Made by a program: the position numbers and the translations under genes
Assembly: GCA_017449135.1 (NCBI GenBank)
Contig: JAFSKE010000135.1
Coordinates: 1 to 36,049 of the forward strand
From: Synergistaceae bacterium
GTDB lineage: Bacteria > Synergistota > Synergistia > Synergistales > Aminobacteriaceae
Direction of reading: 5' to 3'
DNA: 36,049 nt
In this document: positions 15,084 to 24,141 of the stretch, piece after piece
How positions within the stretch are numbered: the first letter of the stretch is position 1
Layout of the letters: the number at the start of each line of letters is the position of its first letter
Notes under the pieces: model-generated
What the model saw: only the letters and a program-made list of their open reading frames with translations
Databases searched by the model: none
Told to the model about the DNA's origin: nothing

Positions 15084-15114
15084 ATGCAGAAATTTTTTTG
15101 AAGGAGAAATGTTT

Positions 15115-15999
15115 ATGTCAAAATCAATTTTCAAAGGTGTCGCAACAGCTTTAATCACTCCGTTAAATTCAAATGGTGTTGATTATGATAATTTCGCAAA
15201 AGTCATTGACTGGCAGCTCGAACAGGGTATTAACGCTCTCGTAATTGCAGGAACAACCGGTGAAGGTTCAACTCTTGATGACGCAGAGCACAAAGCCGTT
15301 GTTAAATTTGCCGTCGAAAGAATCAATCACAGATGCCCAGTGATCGCTGCAACAGGTTCAAACGATACCCGTTACGCCGTTCAATTAACAAAATTCTGCT
15401 GTGATGTCGGAGCTGATGCAATGCTTGTCGTAACTCCTTATTACAACAAAACGACTCAAAACGGATTAATCAAAATGTACACAACCATTGCAGACGCTTC
15501 AACAAAACCGTTAATTCTTTACAACGTCCCTTCAAGAACAGGAATTAATATCGAACCCGAAACTTACGCAGTGCTTGCAGATCACCCGATGATAGGCGGA
15601 ATTAAGGAAGCAAATTCAAACATCGAAAAAATTGTTAAAACTGCCTCGCTCGTTCATGGAAAAATGGATATTTATTCAGGCAATGACGATCAGATTGTCC
15701 CGATTCTTTCAATGGGAGGAAAAGGCGTTATTTCTGTTTTATCGAATCCCATGCCGAAAAAAACAATGGAAATCTGCGATAAATTTTTTGCCGGCGATGT
15801 CGAAGGTGCTGCCAAACTTCAATGCGAAATGCTCCCGATGATTAATGCTTTGTTCTGTGAGACGAATCCGATCCCCGTTAAATTTGCAATGTCAAAAATG
15901 GGATTCTGCGAAAATTATGTCCGCCTGCCTCTTGTTACTATGGAAAAATCTCATGCCGATAAACTCGAAATGTTAATGAAAGAGCAGGGATTAATCTAA
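15115..15999 (+). CDS. dapA: 4-hydroxy-tetrahydrodipicolinate synthase
   Basis: Condenses pyruvate with aspartate semialdehyde, the first committed step to diaminopimelate and lysine. The 294-residue length is normal. GTTGEGSTL, VVTPYYNKTTQ and YNVPSRTG are family hallmarks; the Schiff-base Lys is in GGIKEAN. The start chosen is the ATG at 15115, 8 bp after AAGGAG; the ATG at 15109 is too close to that site. Tyr in PYYNK and Arg in SRTG of the catalytic set are present. It is the first structural gene after the attenuator and overlaps dapB by 1 bp (TAATG). Confidence 0.96.
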   Translation: MSKSIFKGVATALITPLNSNGVDYDNFAKVIDWQLEQGINALVIAGTTGEGSTLDDAEHKAVVKFAVERINHRCPVIAATGSNDTRYAVQLTKFCCDVGADAMLVVTPYYNKTTQNGLIKMYTTIADASTKPLILYNVPSRTGINIEPETYAVLADHPMIGGIKEANSNIEKIVKTASLVHGKMDIYSGNDDQIVPILSMGGKGVISVLSNPMPKKTMEICDKFFAGDVEGAAKLQCEMLPMINALFCETNPIPVKFAMSKMGFCENYVRLPLVTMEKSHADKLEMLMKEQGLI

Positions 16000-16718
16000 T
16001 GAATTTAATCATTAACGGTGCCGGCGGAAAAATGGGAAAAATTTTAACCGACATGGCCGTACAAAACGGTGAAAATGTTATCGGTGCCGACATTGCGGAA
16101 GGTTATTCGAGACTCGAAGATATTTCGGCTGATGCAGACTGTGTAATTGATTTCTCGAATCACAAAGCTGCTGAATCAGTCATAAATTATTGTGTGAAAA
16201 AAAATCTTCCCGTATTAATAGCTTCAACTGGCCATGACGAAAACGAATTAAAACTAATTCATGACGCTTCAACAAAAATTCCCGTGTTCTTATCGTCTAA
16301 CATGTCATTGGGAGTTGCTTTGCTTGCGGATTTGGCGGAAAGAGTTACAAAAGTTTTCGGCCAATGCGACATTGAATTAATAGAAGCTCATCATAATCAA
16401 AAATTAGATGTACCCAGCGGAACTGCTTTAACTCTTGCAAAGAGGATTCAGGAAGCAGACAAAAATTTAACTTTCAACATCGGCCGTCATGAAAACGGTA
16501 AACGCTCTCAAAATGAAATCGGGATTCATTCTTTGAGATATGGTTCTGAAGTCGGAACTCACGAAATTATTTTCTCAAACGGACTCGAAACTATAACTTT
16601 GAGACATGACGCTAAAAACCGTGCTTTATTCGCAAAAGGTGCTTTGTCGGCTGTGAAATGGCTTGTAAAACAAAAACCCGGATTTTATGACATGAGAGAT
16701 TTTTTGAAAGGTGAATAA
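15999..16718 (+). CDS. dapB: 4-hydroxy-tetrahydrodipicolinate reductase
   Basis: A 239-residue NAD(P)H enzyme that reduces the dapA product. The dinucleotide-binding motif GAGGKMGK is at residues 7-14, and the substrate motif EAHHNQKLDVPSGTAL holds the catalytic His-His and Lys. FSSxMSLGVxLL is present as LSSNMSLGVALL. Slightly shorter than the E. coli enzyme, as in many anaerobes. It is translationally coupled to dapA (TAATG). Confidence 0.95.
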   Translation: MNLIINGAGGKMGKILTDMAVQNGENVIGADIAEGYSRLEDISADADCVIDFSNHKAAESVINYCVKKNLPVLIASTGHDENELKLIHDASTKIPVFLSSNMSLGVALLADLAERVTKVFGQCDIELIEAHHNQKLDVPSGTALTLAKRIQEADKNLTFNIGRHENGKRSQNEIGIHSLRYGSEVGTHEIIFSNGLETITLRHDAKNRALFAKGALSAVKWLVKQKPGFYDMRDFLKGE

Positions 16719-16727
16719 TTAACAAAA

Positions 16728-17426
16728 ATGGAAGCTCAGGAAATTATAAAATTCATATCCGAAGCAAAAAAGGTTACGCCTGTAAAAATTTATTTGCGTG
16801 AAAAAAACAAAATCGACTTTTCAAACACAAATGCAAAAGTTTTCGGTGTTGGCGACAAAATTATTTTCGGGGATTGGTCGGAACTTGAGCCGATAATAAA
16901 TTCAAATTCCGAAAATATCGACGAAATCGTAATTGAAAATTCCTCCCGTAACAGTGCAATTCCGTTATTAAATCTCAAGGATATTCCTGCAAGAATCGAA
17001 CCTGGTGCAATTATCCGCGATAACGTCTCAATCGGGAAAAATTCCGTTATCATGATGGGAGCAATTATTAACATCGGTGCTGTAATCGGTGAAGGAACTA
17101 TGATTGACATGGGAGCAGTTTTAGGAGGCCGTGCAACAGTCGGAAAAAATTGTCATGTCGGAGCCGGTGCAGTTCTTGCGGGAGTGATTGAGCCTGCCAG
17201 TGCAAAACCCGTAATTGTTGAAGATAATGTTTTAATCGGTGCAAACGCTGTCGTTATTGAGGGTGTTCACATCGGTAAAAATTCTGTTGTTGCTGCCGGT
17301 GCAGTCGTAATTGAAGATGTCCCCGAAGGAAAAGTTGTTGCGGGCTGTCCTGCACGTGTAATAAAAGACAAAGACGAGAATACAACTTTGAAAACTGCTT
17401 TACAAACTTCATTGAGGAAAATATGA
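16728..17426 (+). CDS. dapH: Tetrahydrodipicolinate N-acetyltransferase
   Basis: A 232-residue acyltransferase. The N-terminal domain (about 1-85) is of the DapH type; from about 88 to 210 it has left-handed beta-helix hexapeptide repeats ([51 protein letters not shown]). Size and domain order match the acetyl-dependent enzyme of Bacillus rather than the longer succinyl-using DapD. The next gene encodes the matching deacetylase, which confirms the acetyl branch. Its last codon overlaps the next start (ATGA). Confidence 0.93.
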   Translation: MEAQEIIKFISEAKKVTPVKIYLREKNKIDFSNTNAKVFGVGDKIIFGDWSELEPIINSNSENIDEIVIENSSRNSAIPLLNLKDIPARIEPGAIIRDNVSIGKNSVIMMGAIINIGAVIGEGTMIDMGAVLGGRATVGKNCHVGAGAVLAGVIEPASAKPVIVEDNVLIGANAVVIEGVHIGKNSVVAAGAVVIEDVPEGKVVAGCPARVIKDKDENTTLKTALQTSLRKI

Positions 17427-18565
17427 GAATAGATTTTCTTGCTGAGGCTGAATCACTCAGAGACAAATTAACTGAAATCCGACAAAATTTTCACCGAATC
17501 CCTGAACGTGGAAATCATGAATTTAAGACCGCTTCATTAATCGAAAAATATCTCGACGAAATCGGAATCTCTCACAAAAGAGTTTTAGGAACGGGAATTG
17601 TCGCAAAACTTCAGGGAAATTTACCGGGCAGAAGTTCAGCAATCAGAGCTGACATTGACGCTTTACCCATAACTGAAAAAACGGGCTGCGATTTTCAATC
17701 TCAAAATTCAGGATTTATGCACGCCTGCGGACATGATGTTCATATAACGAGTGCATTAGGGGCGGCTATGATTTTAACGAAACACGAAGATGATTTATTC
17801 GGTTCAGTTAAATTTTTGTTTCAGCCTGATGAGGAAGGCAACGGAGGAGCTAAACGAATGATTGACGAGGGCTGTATCGATGATGTCGATGCAGTTTTCG
17901 GCTGTCATGTCGATCCAAAATTACCCGCAGGACATATCGGAATCAAATACGGGAATTTTTATGCAGCTTCGGCCATGTTCAAAATTATTATAATCGGCAA
18001 AAGTTCTCACGGTGCTCAACGTGAAAACGGAATCGACTCAATCGAAATTGCTTCGTTAATCGTTACTGAAATTTTGAAAATTCAAGGCGGTGTTGTAAGT
18101 GTCGGAACTTTTAACGCAGGAACAGCGGGAAATATTTTAGCCGGGACTGCTGAATTAAAAGGGATTATTAGAACTTTCGGTGTCGATGAGCGATTGAGAA
18201 TGTGTAACGAACTTGAGGAAATCGTTAAAAATATTTCTTCAAAGTTTGGAGCAAAATATCAATGTCATTTGAATTTAAGCACTCCAGGAATTATTAATGA
18301 CGATGACAAATTAACAAGTGTGGTTGAATATACGGCACGTGAAATCTTTGCTCCCGAAAAAGTCCACATAATCGACAAGCCTTTAATGATTAGCGAAGAT
18401 TTCGGATATTTTATTATGGCCAAGACGGGAAATTTTTATCACATCGGAGCAGGTTCAGAATATCCGCTGCACAGTGATAAATTTTTGCCTGATCCCGATT
18501 CAATCGTTACAGCTTCGGCGTTTCATTCTGCCGTCGTATATAAATTTAATACAGGACTGATATAA
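17423..18565 (+). CDS. N-acetyldiaminopimelate deacetylase (M20 family)
   Basis: A 380-residue metallohydrolase. Motifs of the M20D amidohydrolase family are clear: [14 protein letters not shown] near the start, [38 protein letters not shown] and the C-terminal SEDFGYF. In the acetyl pathway it removes the acetyl group to release LL-diaminopimelate; the operon position right after dapH makes this role strong. Related hippurate or IAA-amino-acid hydrolases have the same motifs. The N-acetyl aminotransferase and the DapF epimerase of the pathway are not in this window. Confidence 0.88.
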   Translation: MRIDFLAEAESLRDKLTEIRQNFHRIPERGNHEFKTASLIEKYLDEIGISHKRVLGTGIVAKLQGNLPGRSSAIRADIDALPITEKTGCDFQSQNSGFMHACGHDVHITSALGAAMILTKHEDDLFGSVKFLFQPDEEGNGGAKRMIDEGCIDDVDAVFGCHVDPKLPAGHIGIKYGNFYAASAMFKIIIIGKSSHGAQRENGIDSIEIASLIVTEILKIQGGVVSVGTFNAGTAGNILAGTAELKGIIRTFGVDERLRMCNELEEIVKNISSKFGAKYQCHLNLSTPGIINDDDKLTSVVEYTAREIFAPEKVHIIDKPLMISEDFGYFIMAKTGNFYHIGAGSEYPLHSDKFLPDPDSIVTASAFHSAVVYKFNTGLI

Positions 18566-18567
18566 AC

Positions 18568-19902
18568 TTGAATAATTTTAAGAGAGATTTAATTGTCGCA
18601 AAATTCGGAGGAACTTCACTTGCCGACTCCTCACAGATTAAAAAGGTTGCTGAAATCATAAAATCCGATTCAGCCCGCAGATACGTTGTAGCTTCAGCAC
18701 CCGGAAAAAGATTCAAAGATGACGTTAAAATCACTGACATGCTTTATAAATGCCACAAGAATTTTTTGAATGGCGAAGATTTTAGCGGAGAGCTTGAAAA
18801 AATTTCACTGCGTTATGAAGATATAGTTAAAGAACTTGGAATTGACTTTGACATTACGACTGAAATTGAAACCATAAAATCGACTCTCAAAACAACAAAG
18901 GCTCCTGATTATCTTGCAAGTAGGGGCGAATATCTTAATTCAAAGATCATCGCAAAATTTTTAGGTTTTGAATTTGTTGATGCTTCCGAAATTATTTTCT
19001 TTAATGAAAATGGAACTCTTGACGAAAATAAAACTTTTTCGACTGCTAACGAGAGATTAAAAAATATTCCTTATGCCGTGATACCCGGATTTTATGGAAT
19101 TTTGCCCGATGCAAATATAAAAACTTTTTCGAGGGGCGGTTCTGATGTTACGGGTTCAATAATTGCACGTTCGGTTAAGGCTGATTTGTACGAAAATTGG
19201 ACGGACGTTTCTGGAATGTTGAGTGCAGATCCGAGAATCGTAAAAAATCCTAAAGTCATAACATATATAACTTATACTGAATTACGGGAATTAAGTTATA
19301 TGGGAGCGAGTGTTTTGCATGAAGATGCCGTTTTCCCTGTTCGCAAAGCAGGAATCCCGATTAACATTCGCAACACAAATTCACCTCAGGACGAAGGAAC
19401 TTTAATTTCGTCGTCAGTGCCTAAAAATTTAATTCGCAGACCTATAACTGGAATTGCAGGGCGGAAAGGTTTTTCGAGCATTCGTGTTGAAAAATCAATG
19501 ATGAACGGCCAAACAGGATTCGGAGCAAAATTGTTATATATTTTTGCTAAGAACGATGTACCTTTTGAACATTGCCCGACAGGAATTGATACGATTTCGG
19601 TAATTGTAAATTCTGAATTATTCGATTCAAAGCGTGAGGAAATTTTACGTGAAATCAAAAACGAACTCGATCCCGATTTCATTACGATTGAAAAGAATCT
19701 TGCAGCCATTGCAGTTGTCGGCGAGGGAATGATTAACTCAAAAGGAATTGCAGCAAAGATTTTTGAGGCCGTCGCAAAAGCTGGAATTAATATCCGAATG
19801 ATTGATCAAGGTTCTGACGAATTAAATATCATAATCGGCGTAGATGAATCTGACTATGAATTAACGATAAACTCCCTGTATGAACTACCGCTTATTAGTT
19901 AG
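18568..19902 (+). CDS. lysC: Aspartokinase with IS-derived C-terminus
   Basis: A 444-residue aspartate kinase, first enzyme of the aspartate family. The kinase domain carries KFGGTS (residues 12-17), SRGGSDVTG, WTDVSGMLSADPRI and MGASVLHEDAV. Two ACT domains follow (SIRVEKSMMNG; AAIAVVGEGM), so feedback control by an amino acid is likely. The start is TTG 2 bp after the deacetylase gene. The last residues ELPLIS and the stop are encoded by the right end of the adjacent tnpB element; the paralogue at 22783 has a different ending after an aligned position (IYNSMI). Catalytic residues look intact. Confidence 0.93.
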   Translation: MNNFKRDLIVAKFGGTSLADSSQIKKVAEIIKSDSARRYVVASAPGKRFKDDVKITDMLYKCHKNFLNGEDFSGELEKISLRYEDIVKELGIDFDITTEIETIKSTLKTTKAPDYLASRGEYLNSKIIAKFLGFEFVDASEIIFFNENGTLDENKTFSTANERLKNIPYAVIPGFYGILPDANIKTFSRGGSDVTGSIIARSVKADLYENWTDVSGMLSADPRIVKNPKVITYITYTELRELSYMGASVLHEDAVFPVRKAGIPINIRNTNSPQDEGTLISSSVPKNLIRRPITGIAGRKGFSSIRVEKSMMNGQTGFGAKLLYIFAKNDVPFEHCPTGIDTISVIVNSELFDSKREEILREIKNELDPDFITIEKNLAAIAVVGEGMINSKGIAAKIFEAVAKAGINIRMIDQGSDELNIIIGVDESDYELTINSLYELPLIS

Positions 19903-20040
19903 TTAATTAGCGGCTTCCTAATTCAACGAGGCTGCATTCAGATCTTGCGATTTGAGTTGTCTTACGTCCTCTCCAAAGGCGTTGCTCAAAAAAATTTCCT
20001 GTGTCCCGCAGGTATTTTTATTTACTTTTGACAACAAAAT
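19870..20040 (-). ncRNA. Candidate omega RNA of the second TnpB, guide antisense to lysC
   Basis: By family rule the RNA would cover the tnpB 3' end and the right-end hairpin and continue past GTAGTTCAT. The guide would then be the complement of lysC codons just upstream of 19882. Boundaries are inferred from the family. Confidence 0.3.
19888..19913. repeat. Right-end hairpin of the tnpB-only element
   Basis: CCGCTTATTA (19888-19897) pairs with TAATTAGCGG (19904-19913) with one mismatch and a 6-nt loop. It spans the lysC stop codon and lies 4 bp beyond the tnpB stop. On the minus strand it is followed by GTAGTTCAT, an ending similar to that of the first element (GAGTATTTCAC). Confidence 0.75.
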
Positions 20041-21186
20041 CATATTTTGAGCTGCATGTATGTCTCGGTCTTTTTTATATCCGCATGAACATTCAAAAAT
20101 TCTGTCTGAAAGTGTAATTTCGTTATTTATTCTTCCGCACTTCGGACATGTTTTTGTTGTTGCTACACTTTTAGGCAAAACTATAACTCGCTCATTCTTC
20201 ATTAATTTATTTTTCACGAATCCTAATATCGAATGTTGCACAGTTTTCCCGAATAATCCTTTGTGCCAACTGCTTAAATTTTCGTCCTGCATATACACTT
20301 TTGAATGTTCAAGTAAGTCATGCACAATTTTATTTGCTTTGTCTTTTTTCCTGTTGTCAAGTTTTTGATATTCTTTCCTCAATAATTTTTGCATTTTATA
20401 TCTGTTGCTGGAACCCTTTTTGCGTTTCATCATTCGTCGTTGAATTTTTTTAAGGCGTTTCGTTTCTCCAACAAATACATTAATCTTTTTACCTTCTGAT
20501 GTTGTTATTGAGGTTTTAATTCCCATATCAATTCCGATTTCCGGTTTATATTTTTTAATTTCACCTCCCTTGTCTTGAAATGTTGTAACAGCAACGTAAT
20601 AACCGTCAGGGAGATTCAATAATTTTGCGTTTGCAAATTCAATTCCGGGTACGTCAAAAAACTGCTCGGCTCCTTCAATTTTTATTGACTTCTTCATTCC
20701 TTGAATTTTTATGTGTTTCTTATCACAAAATTTATAAGTATTCCCGTATTGTTGAAGATTTATTGATTCATAGTTGGATTTATATTTTAATCTCCCGATT
20801 TTTCGACCATGTTTTTTCATGACTGAAAGGGCTTTTATGTTGTGTTTGATGTCTTGAATTACCGCTTGTCTCATCTGAGAACTCAAATTTTCAAGCTCAC
20901 GAGTTACAGGCTGCTTATCTTTGTTCAATCCGTGAACAGTTGTTAATTTGTAATCATATTCATTAATATCGTTAGAATTTGAAAATGTTAAAGCATCATT
21001 ATATAACCACTTAGCTTCGACAAAAATCATTTTCAAGTGTGTTTTTTCCTGTTCATTGAGGTGTGAAAAATCTATTTTTACTCGAAAGACTCTGCAAACT
21101 TGATTTTGCCTTTTAAGTCGAGTCTCCTTACCTTTTTCACGAATCTTGTTATTCTTTTCAAGTCGTTTTTCTCGTGTCATTTTCAT
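19918..21186 (-). CDS. tnpB: TnpB, stand-alone RNA-guided nuclease
   Basis: A 422-residue protein. RuvC residues are D220 in EIGIDMGIKTS, E302 in MQDENLSSW and D375 in KKDRDIHAAQ, so the nuclease is predicted active. The zinc ribbon is C347, C350, C366, C368, with the second pair spaced CxC rather than the CxxC of the other copy. The first 30 residues are Lys/Arg-rich and precede the usual N-terminal fold. It is only distantly similar to the TnpB at 10074, so the two elements arrived separately. There is no tnpA partner. Confidence 0.9.
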   Translation of the reverse strand: MKMTREKRLEKNNKIREKGKETRLKRQNQVCRVFRVKIDFSHLNEQEKTHLKMIFVEAKWLYNDALTFSNSNDINEYDYKLTTVHGLNKDKQPVTRELENLSSQMRQAVIQDIKHNIKALSVMKKHGRKIGRLKYKSNYESINLQQYGNTYKFCDKKHIKIQGMKKSIKIEGAEQFFDVPGIEFANAKLLNLPDGYYVAVTTFQDKGGEIKKYKPEIGIDMGIKTSITTSEGKKINVFVGETKRLKKIQRRMMKRKKGSSNRYKMQKLLRKEYQKLDNRKKDKANKIVHDLLEHSKVYMQDENLSSWHKGLFGKTVQHSILGFVKNKLMKNERVIVLPKSVATTKTCPKCGRINNEITLSDRIFECSCGYKKDRDIHAAQNMILLSKVNKNTCGTQEIFLSNAFGEDVRQLKSQDLNAASLN

Positions 21187-21220
21187 TCATCATATGTTAT
21201 TATACGTCAAAATCGAATAT

Positions 21221-21251
21221 CATCTCTCGTGTAATATCTTCTTGAGAGATG
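21221..21251. repeat. Inverted repeat upstream of the LSm/cold-shock-like gene
   Basis: CATCTCTC (21221-21228) and GAGAGATG (21244-21251) form a perfect 8-bp stem with a 15-nt loop, extendable by TATCA/TGATA with a bulge. It may be a left-end hairpin of the tnpB element or an operator for the gene at 21286. Confidence 0.45.
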
Positions 21252-21285
21252 TGATAAAAAACTTTGAAAGGAGTTTATATAAACA

Positions 21286-22776
21286 TTGAAACAGGATAAT
21301 CAAAATATTTTCCAGCAGTACGCAGGGAAAAAAGTTGAAATAATGATTCGTCCCGATATTCCTGCTATTTCAGGCGAAGTTGTCGAATGCAACGAAAACT
21401 TTATTGCTGTCGGCGATACTTTGCTGTCTTATCAGATGATATGGGGAATCAAGATTGTTGATGATGATGTTGTTGTTAAACCCGAAGAAAAGCAAAATAT
21501 ATCTCAAGAACCAGCACAAAAATCTGAAGTTAAAGAACAGGAAATAAAATCAGAGCAGCCGGAGCCAATTAAGCAGACTGAACAGCCGAAACAGCCTGAA
21601 GAAATCGAAGAGACTAAACAAGCTGAACAGACTGAACAAGTTGAACAAAAAATTGAAGTTAAAGACGAATGGAAAGATAAAATTTTTGAAGGCGAGCTTG
21701 TACAGTTCCACCCGCGAAGAAAGTACGGTGCGATTTATTGTCCTGCCCTCCGAGAAAATGGAATCCCGATACGTGATAACGATAAAATTTTTGTCCATGC
21801 TAATCAAATTACTGACGAAACGCTCAGGGAAAAACTTTTGAAGAAAGACATGAAAGCTAATAACCATAAACCTATGGTTAAAGTATCTTTTAGAGTCAGT
21901 TCAAATTCCGGCGGTTTATGTGCTGATGACGTTAAGGCAATCGATAAAATCGAACTTGAAACTCCTGCCCCTGCTCCGGTTCCCGAAGTCAAGGCTCAAG
22001 AAGCTGAAATCAAAGACGCCCCCAAAATCCCGGATATTAAAGAGGAATACGAATTAAAGCCCGTATCTGACGAAATCGAAATCCCGGAAAAAACAGAAGA
22101 GACTCAGGAATTAACATTTGAACAGCTCCTTGAACAAAATCTTGATTGGAAAAAACAAGTCTTTGAGGGAAATTTAGTTACTTATAAGCCCGAAAAAAGA
22201 TTCGGTTTTATCGAAAGTGTTGAACTTTCAAGATATATTCATGAAGGCAATGACGATGATTTTTCAAAAGTCAAGCGGATTTTCTTTCATGTTAATCAAA
22301 TAACGGATCAGGATTTACGAAAAAGAATTTTAACCGATAATAATCCTACTCCAATGATAAAAGTAATGTTTACTCTTGGAAATAACGATAAAGGTGTTGC
22401 GGCATTTAACATTAAAGCAAAATTCCAAATTCCTACCGATTTGCTTAAAGTTCAAGTTTCATCATCTTTATATGAAGAAGGAGAAATTGAATATTACAAA
22501 AGATATGACGCTGAACCTAACGGAAAAATCAGATCTAAAGATAATAAACTTTACAAATTTTATGAAAGCGATATTGCCGATCCCCTTTTAGCAGTTTTCG
22601 TTGAATGTTCCCCTTCGGCTGAAGGTCAGAAAGTTCAATTTATGAAAGTCATGAAAGGAAATCAAACAGAGATTCGCAACATAAAATCTGCGTCGGCATT
22701 CCCTAAAGAACGAGTCAGTGATTGGGAACGCTCCGGCTTAATTGAAAAAGCAAAACAACGATTAAATTTGGTCTGA
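21286..22776 (+). CDS. Unrecognised protein with LSm-like N-terminus and cold-shock-like domains
   Basis: A 496-residue protein I cannot assign to a named family. Residues 1-63 look like an LSm/Hfq-type small barrel (GKKVEIMIRPDIP, SGEVVECNENFIAVGD). Residues about 66-125 are a low-complexity Glu/Gln/Lys/Pro linker. Two repeats of about 85 residues follow (about 128-215 and 285-370), each like a cold-shock domain: FEGELVQFHPRRKYGAIYC / FEGNLVTYKPEKRFGFIES, then KIFVHANQITD / RIFFHVNQITD, then MVKVSFRV / MIKVMFTL. The end (from about 385) may be a third, divergent unit. The start is TTG with AAAGGAG upstream. A multi-domain RNA-binding role is inferred from fold resemblance only. Confidence 0.65.
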   Translation: MKQDNQNIFQQYAGKKVEIMIRPDIPAISGEVVECNENFIAVGDTLLSYQMIWGIKIVDDDVVVKPEEKQNISQEPAQKSEVKEQEIKSEQPEPIKQTEQPKQPEEIEETKQAEQTEQVEQKIEVKDEWKDKIFEGELVQFHPRRKYGAIYCPALRENGIPIRDNDKIFVHANQITDETLREKLLKKDMKANNHKPMVKVSFRVSSNSGGLCADDVKAIDKIELETPAPAPVPEVKAQEAEIKDAPKIPDIKEEYELKPVSDEIEIPEKTEETQELTFEQLLEQNLDWKKQVFEGNLVTYKPEKRFGFIESVELSRYIHEGNDDDFSKVKRIFFHVNQITDQDLRKRILTDNNPTPMIKVMFTLGNNDKGVAAFNIKAKFQIPTDLLKVQVSSSLYEEGEIEYYKRYDAEPNGKIRSKDNKLYKFYESDIADPLLAVFVECSPSAEGQKVQFMKVMKGNQTEIRNIKSASAFPKERVSDWERSGLIEKAKQRLNLV

Positions 22777-22782
22777 TATAAA

Positions 22783-24114
22783 ATGAACAGAGTTATTGTT
22801 TCAAAATTTGGCGGCGGTTTAAGGGCTGACGAAGGTGCTTTGGCAGATGCTGAAAGAGTAAAGCAGGCAGTCGAAATCATTAAATCAGACCCTGCACGTC
22901 GTTATGTTGTTGTAGCGGCTCCCGGCAGTAGTGCTGACGGCAGTATAAAAGTAACGGACATGCTTTATATCTGTCAGTCGCTTTTTACTAATAAAGAAAA
23001 TTATCAGGAAGTTTTAGATAAAATTATTTACCGCTTTGATGACATTGTAAAAGGTCTCGGAATTGATTTTGATCTTGATTCTGAAATTTCATCGCTCAAA
23101 AAAAGTTTATTACTTGGAAAAGTCGATAAAACAGTCAGTCATGGCGAAAGAATTATGGCGAAAATTTTTGCGGCTTACATGGGCTGGGAATATGTTGACG
23201 CTTCAAAATTAATTTTCTTTAACAAAGATTCGACTCTTAATGAAGAAAAAACATTTTCAACAGCTTCAGAAATTTTGAACGGTATCGAACATGCAATAAT
23301 TCCGGGATTTTATGGAGTCATGCCTAACGGGGACATCAAAGTTTTTCCGAGAGGCGGGAGCGACATAACCGGAGCTGTAATTGCAAGGGCTGTTAATGCA
23401 GATGTTTACGAAAAATGGACAGAGAAATCAAAAATTTATATTGCAGACCCTAAAATAATTCCAGATTCTGAAATCATAAGACAGATAACTTACAATGAGA
23501 TGAGAGAATTGACTCATGTCGGAGGAGTTAATATGCTTCATGAAGATGTAATACTTTTGTTGCAGGACGTTAAAATCCCGATTAATATCCGCAGTGTAAG
23601 AGATCTTGATTCGCAGGGAACTATGATAATGTCAAAAATTCCCGAAGGTACGAGAAAAATTACGGCATGTATCGCAGGAAACAGAAATTTCAAGATTATA
23701 AAAGTCAGAAAATACGGAATGAATAAAATGCCCGGTGCCGGAGCGAAATTTTTTGAAGTTCTTGGAAGGCACGGAATACCGTTTGAACATTGTTTATCAG
23801 GAATTGACACAATGGTTGCGGTGCTTAAAAGTCCGAAATTTGATTTAAGACGCAATGATATTTTGAGGGAAATTGATGAAACCTTGAAACCTGATTCCGT
23901 AAAAATCGAAAAAGACCTTTCGATCGTTGCTGTAGTCGGTGAGGGAATGGGAACAATCAAAGGGACATTTGCAAAAATTTTTAACGCCATTGCAGACGCT
24001 TCAATAAAAGTCAGAATGATTGACGAAGGTTCAGACGATTGCAATATGCTTTTGGGAGTTTACGACGAAGATTTTGAAGATGCCGTAAAAGCAATATATA
24101 ACTCAATGATTTAA
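22783..24114 (+). CDS. Aspartokinase paralogue with altered active-site motifs
   Basis: A 443-residue protein, alignable throughout with the lysC product at 18568, including kinase and two ACT domains (RKYGMNKMPGAG; IVAVVGEGMGT). The family motif KFGGTS reads KFGGGL (residues 8-13), and the TDVxG nucleotide-site motif reads TEKSK. RGGSDITG and MLHEDV are kept. Loss of the Thr-Ser pair suggests weak or no kinase activity, so it may regulate or oligomerise with LysC, or phosphorylate another substrate (inference). It starts 6 bp after the LSm/cold-shock-like gene, not in the dap operon, and ends at a terminator. Confidence 0.88.
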   Translation: MNRVIVSKFGGGLRADEGALADAERVKQAVEIIKSDPARRYVVVAAPGSSADGSIKVTDMLYICQSLFTNKENYQEVLDKIIYRFDDIVKGLGIDFDLDSEISSLKKSLLLGKVDKTVSHGERIMAKIFAAYMGWEYVDASKLIFFNKDSTLNEEKTFSTASEILNGIEHAIIPGFYGVMPNGDIKVFPRGGSDITGAVIARAVNADVYEKWTEKSKIYIADPKIIPDSEIIRQITYNEMRELTHVGGVNMLHEDVILLLQDVKIPINIRSVRDLDSQGTMIMSKIPEGTRKITACIAGNRNFKIIKVRKYGMNKMPGAGAKFFEVLGRHGIPFEHCLSGIDTMVAVLKSPKFDLRRNDILREIDETLKPDSVKIEKDLSIVAVVGEGMGTIKGTFAKIFNAIADASIKVRMIDEGSDDCNMLLGVYDEDFEDAVKAIYNSMI

Positions 24115-24141
24115 TTCAGTTTTTTGTTTTCGCAATTAAAG

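Larger units (their letters stand above)
19882..21204 (-). mobile_element. tnpB-only IS605-like (IS1341-type) element
   Basis: A leftward element with tnpB but no tnpA. Its right end lies within lysC, near 19882, judged from the hairpin and the GTAGTTCAT ending. The left end is not fixed; a TATAAT (minus strand, 21204-21199) upstream of tnpB is probably its promoter. Movement would need a TnpA in trans, and the only one in the window has a damaged HUH motif. Confidence 0.7.

Noticed and set aside
14850-15114. Lysine (L-box) riboswitch upstream of dapA
   Set aside because: The conserved L-box core and multi-helix junction are not recognisable; the leader is explained better by a short ORF with an antiterminator and terminator.
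15037-15114. Longer N-terminus of dapA from 15037
   Set aside because: It would run through the terminator hairpin and lacks a ribosome site; ATG at 15115 has AAGGAG and gives the normal family length.
21550-21867. Leftward ORF rich in Leu and Phe opposite the LSm/cold-shock-like gene
   Set aside because: Its repeats mirror the Glu/Gln-rich linker codons of the sense gene, so it is a composition artefact.
18568-24114. The two aspartokinases as a recent tandem duplication
   Set aside because: They differ at many positions including active-site motifs and are separated by an IS and an unrelated gene, so the duplication is old.
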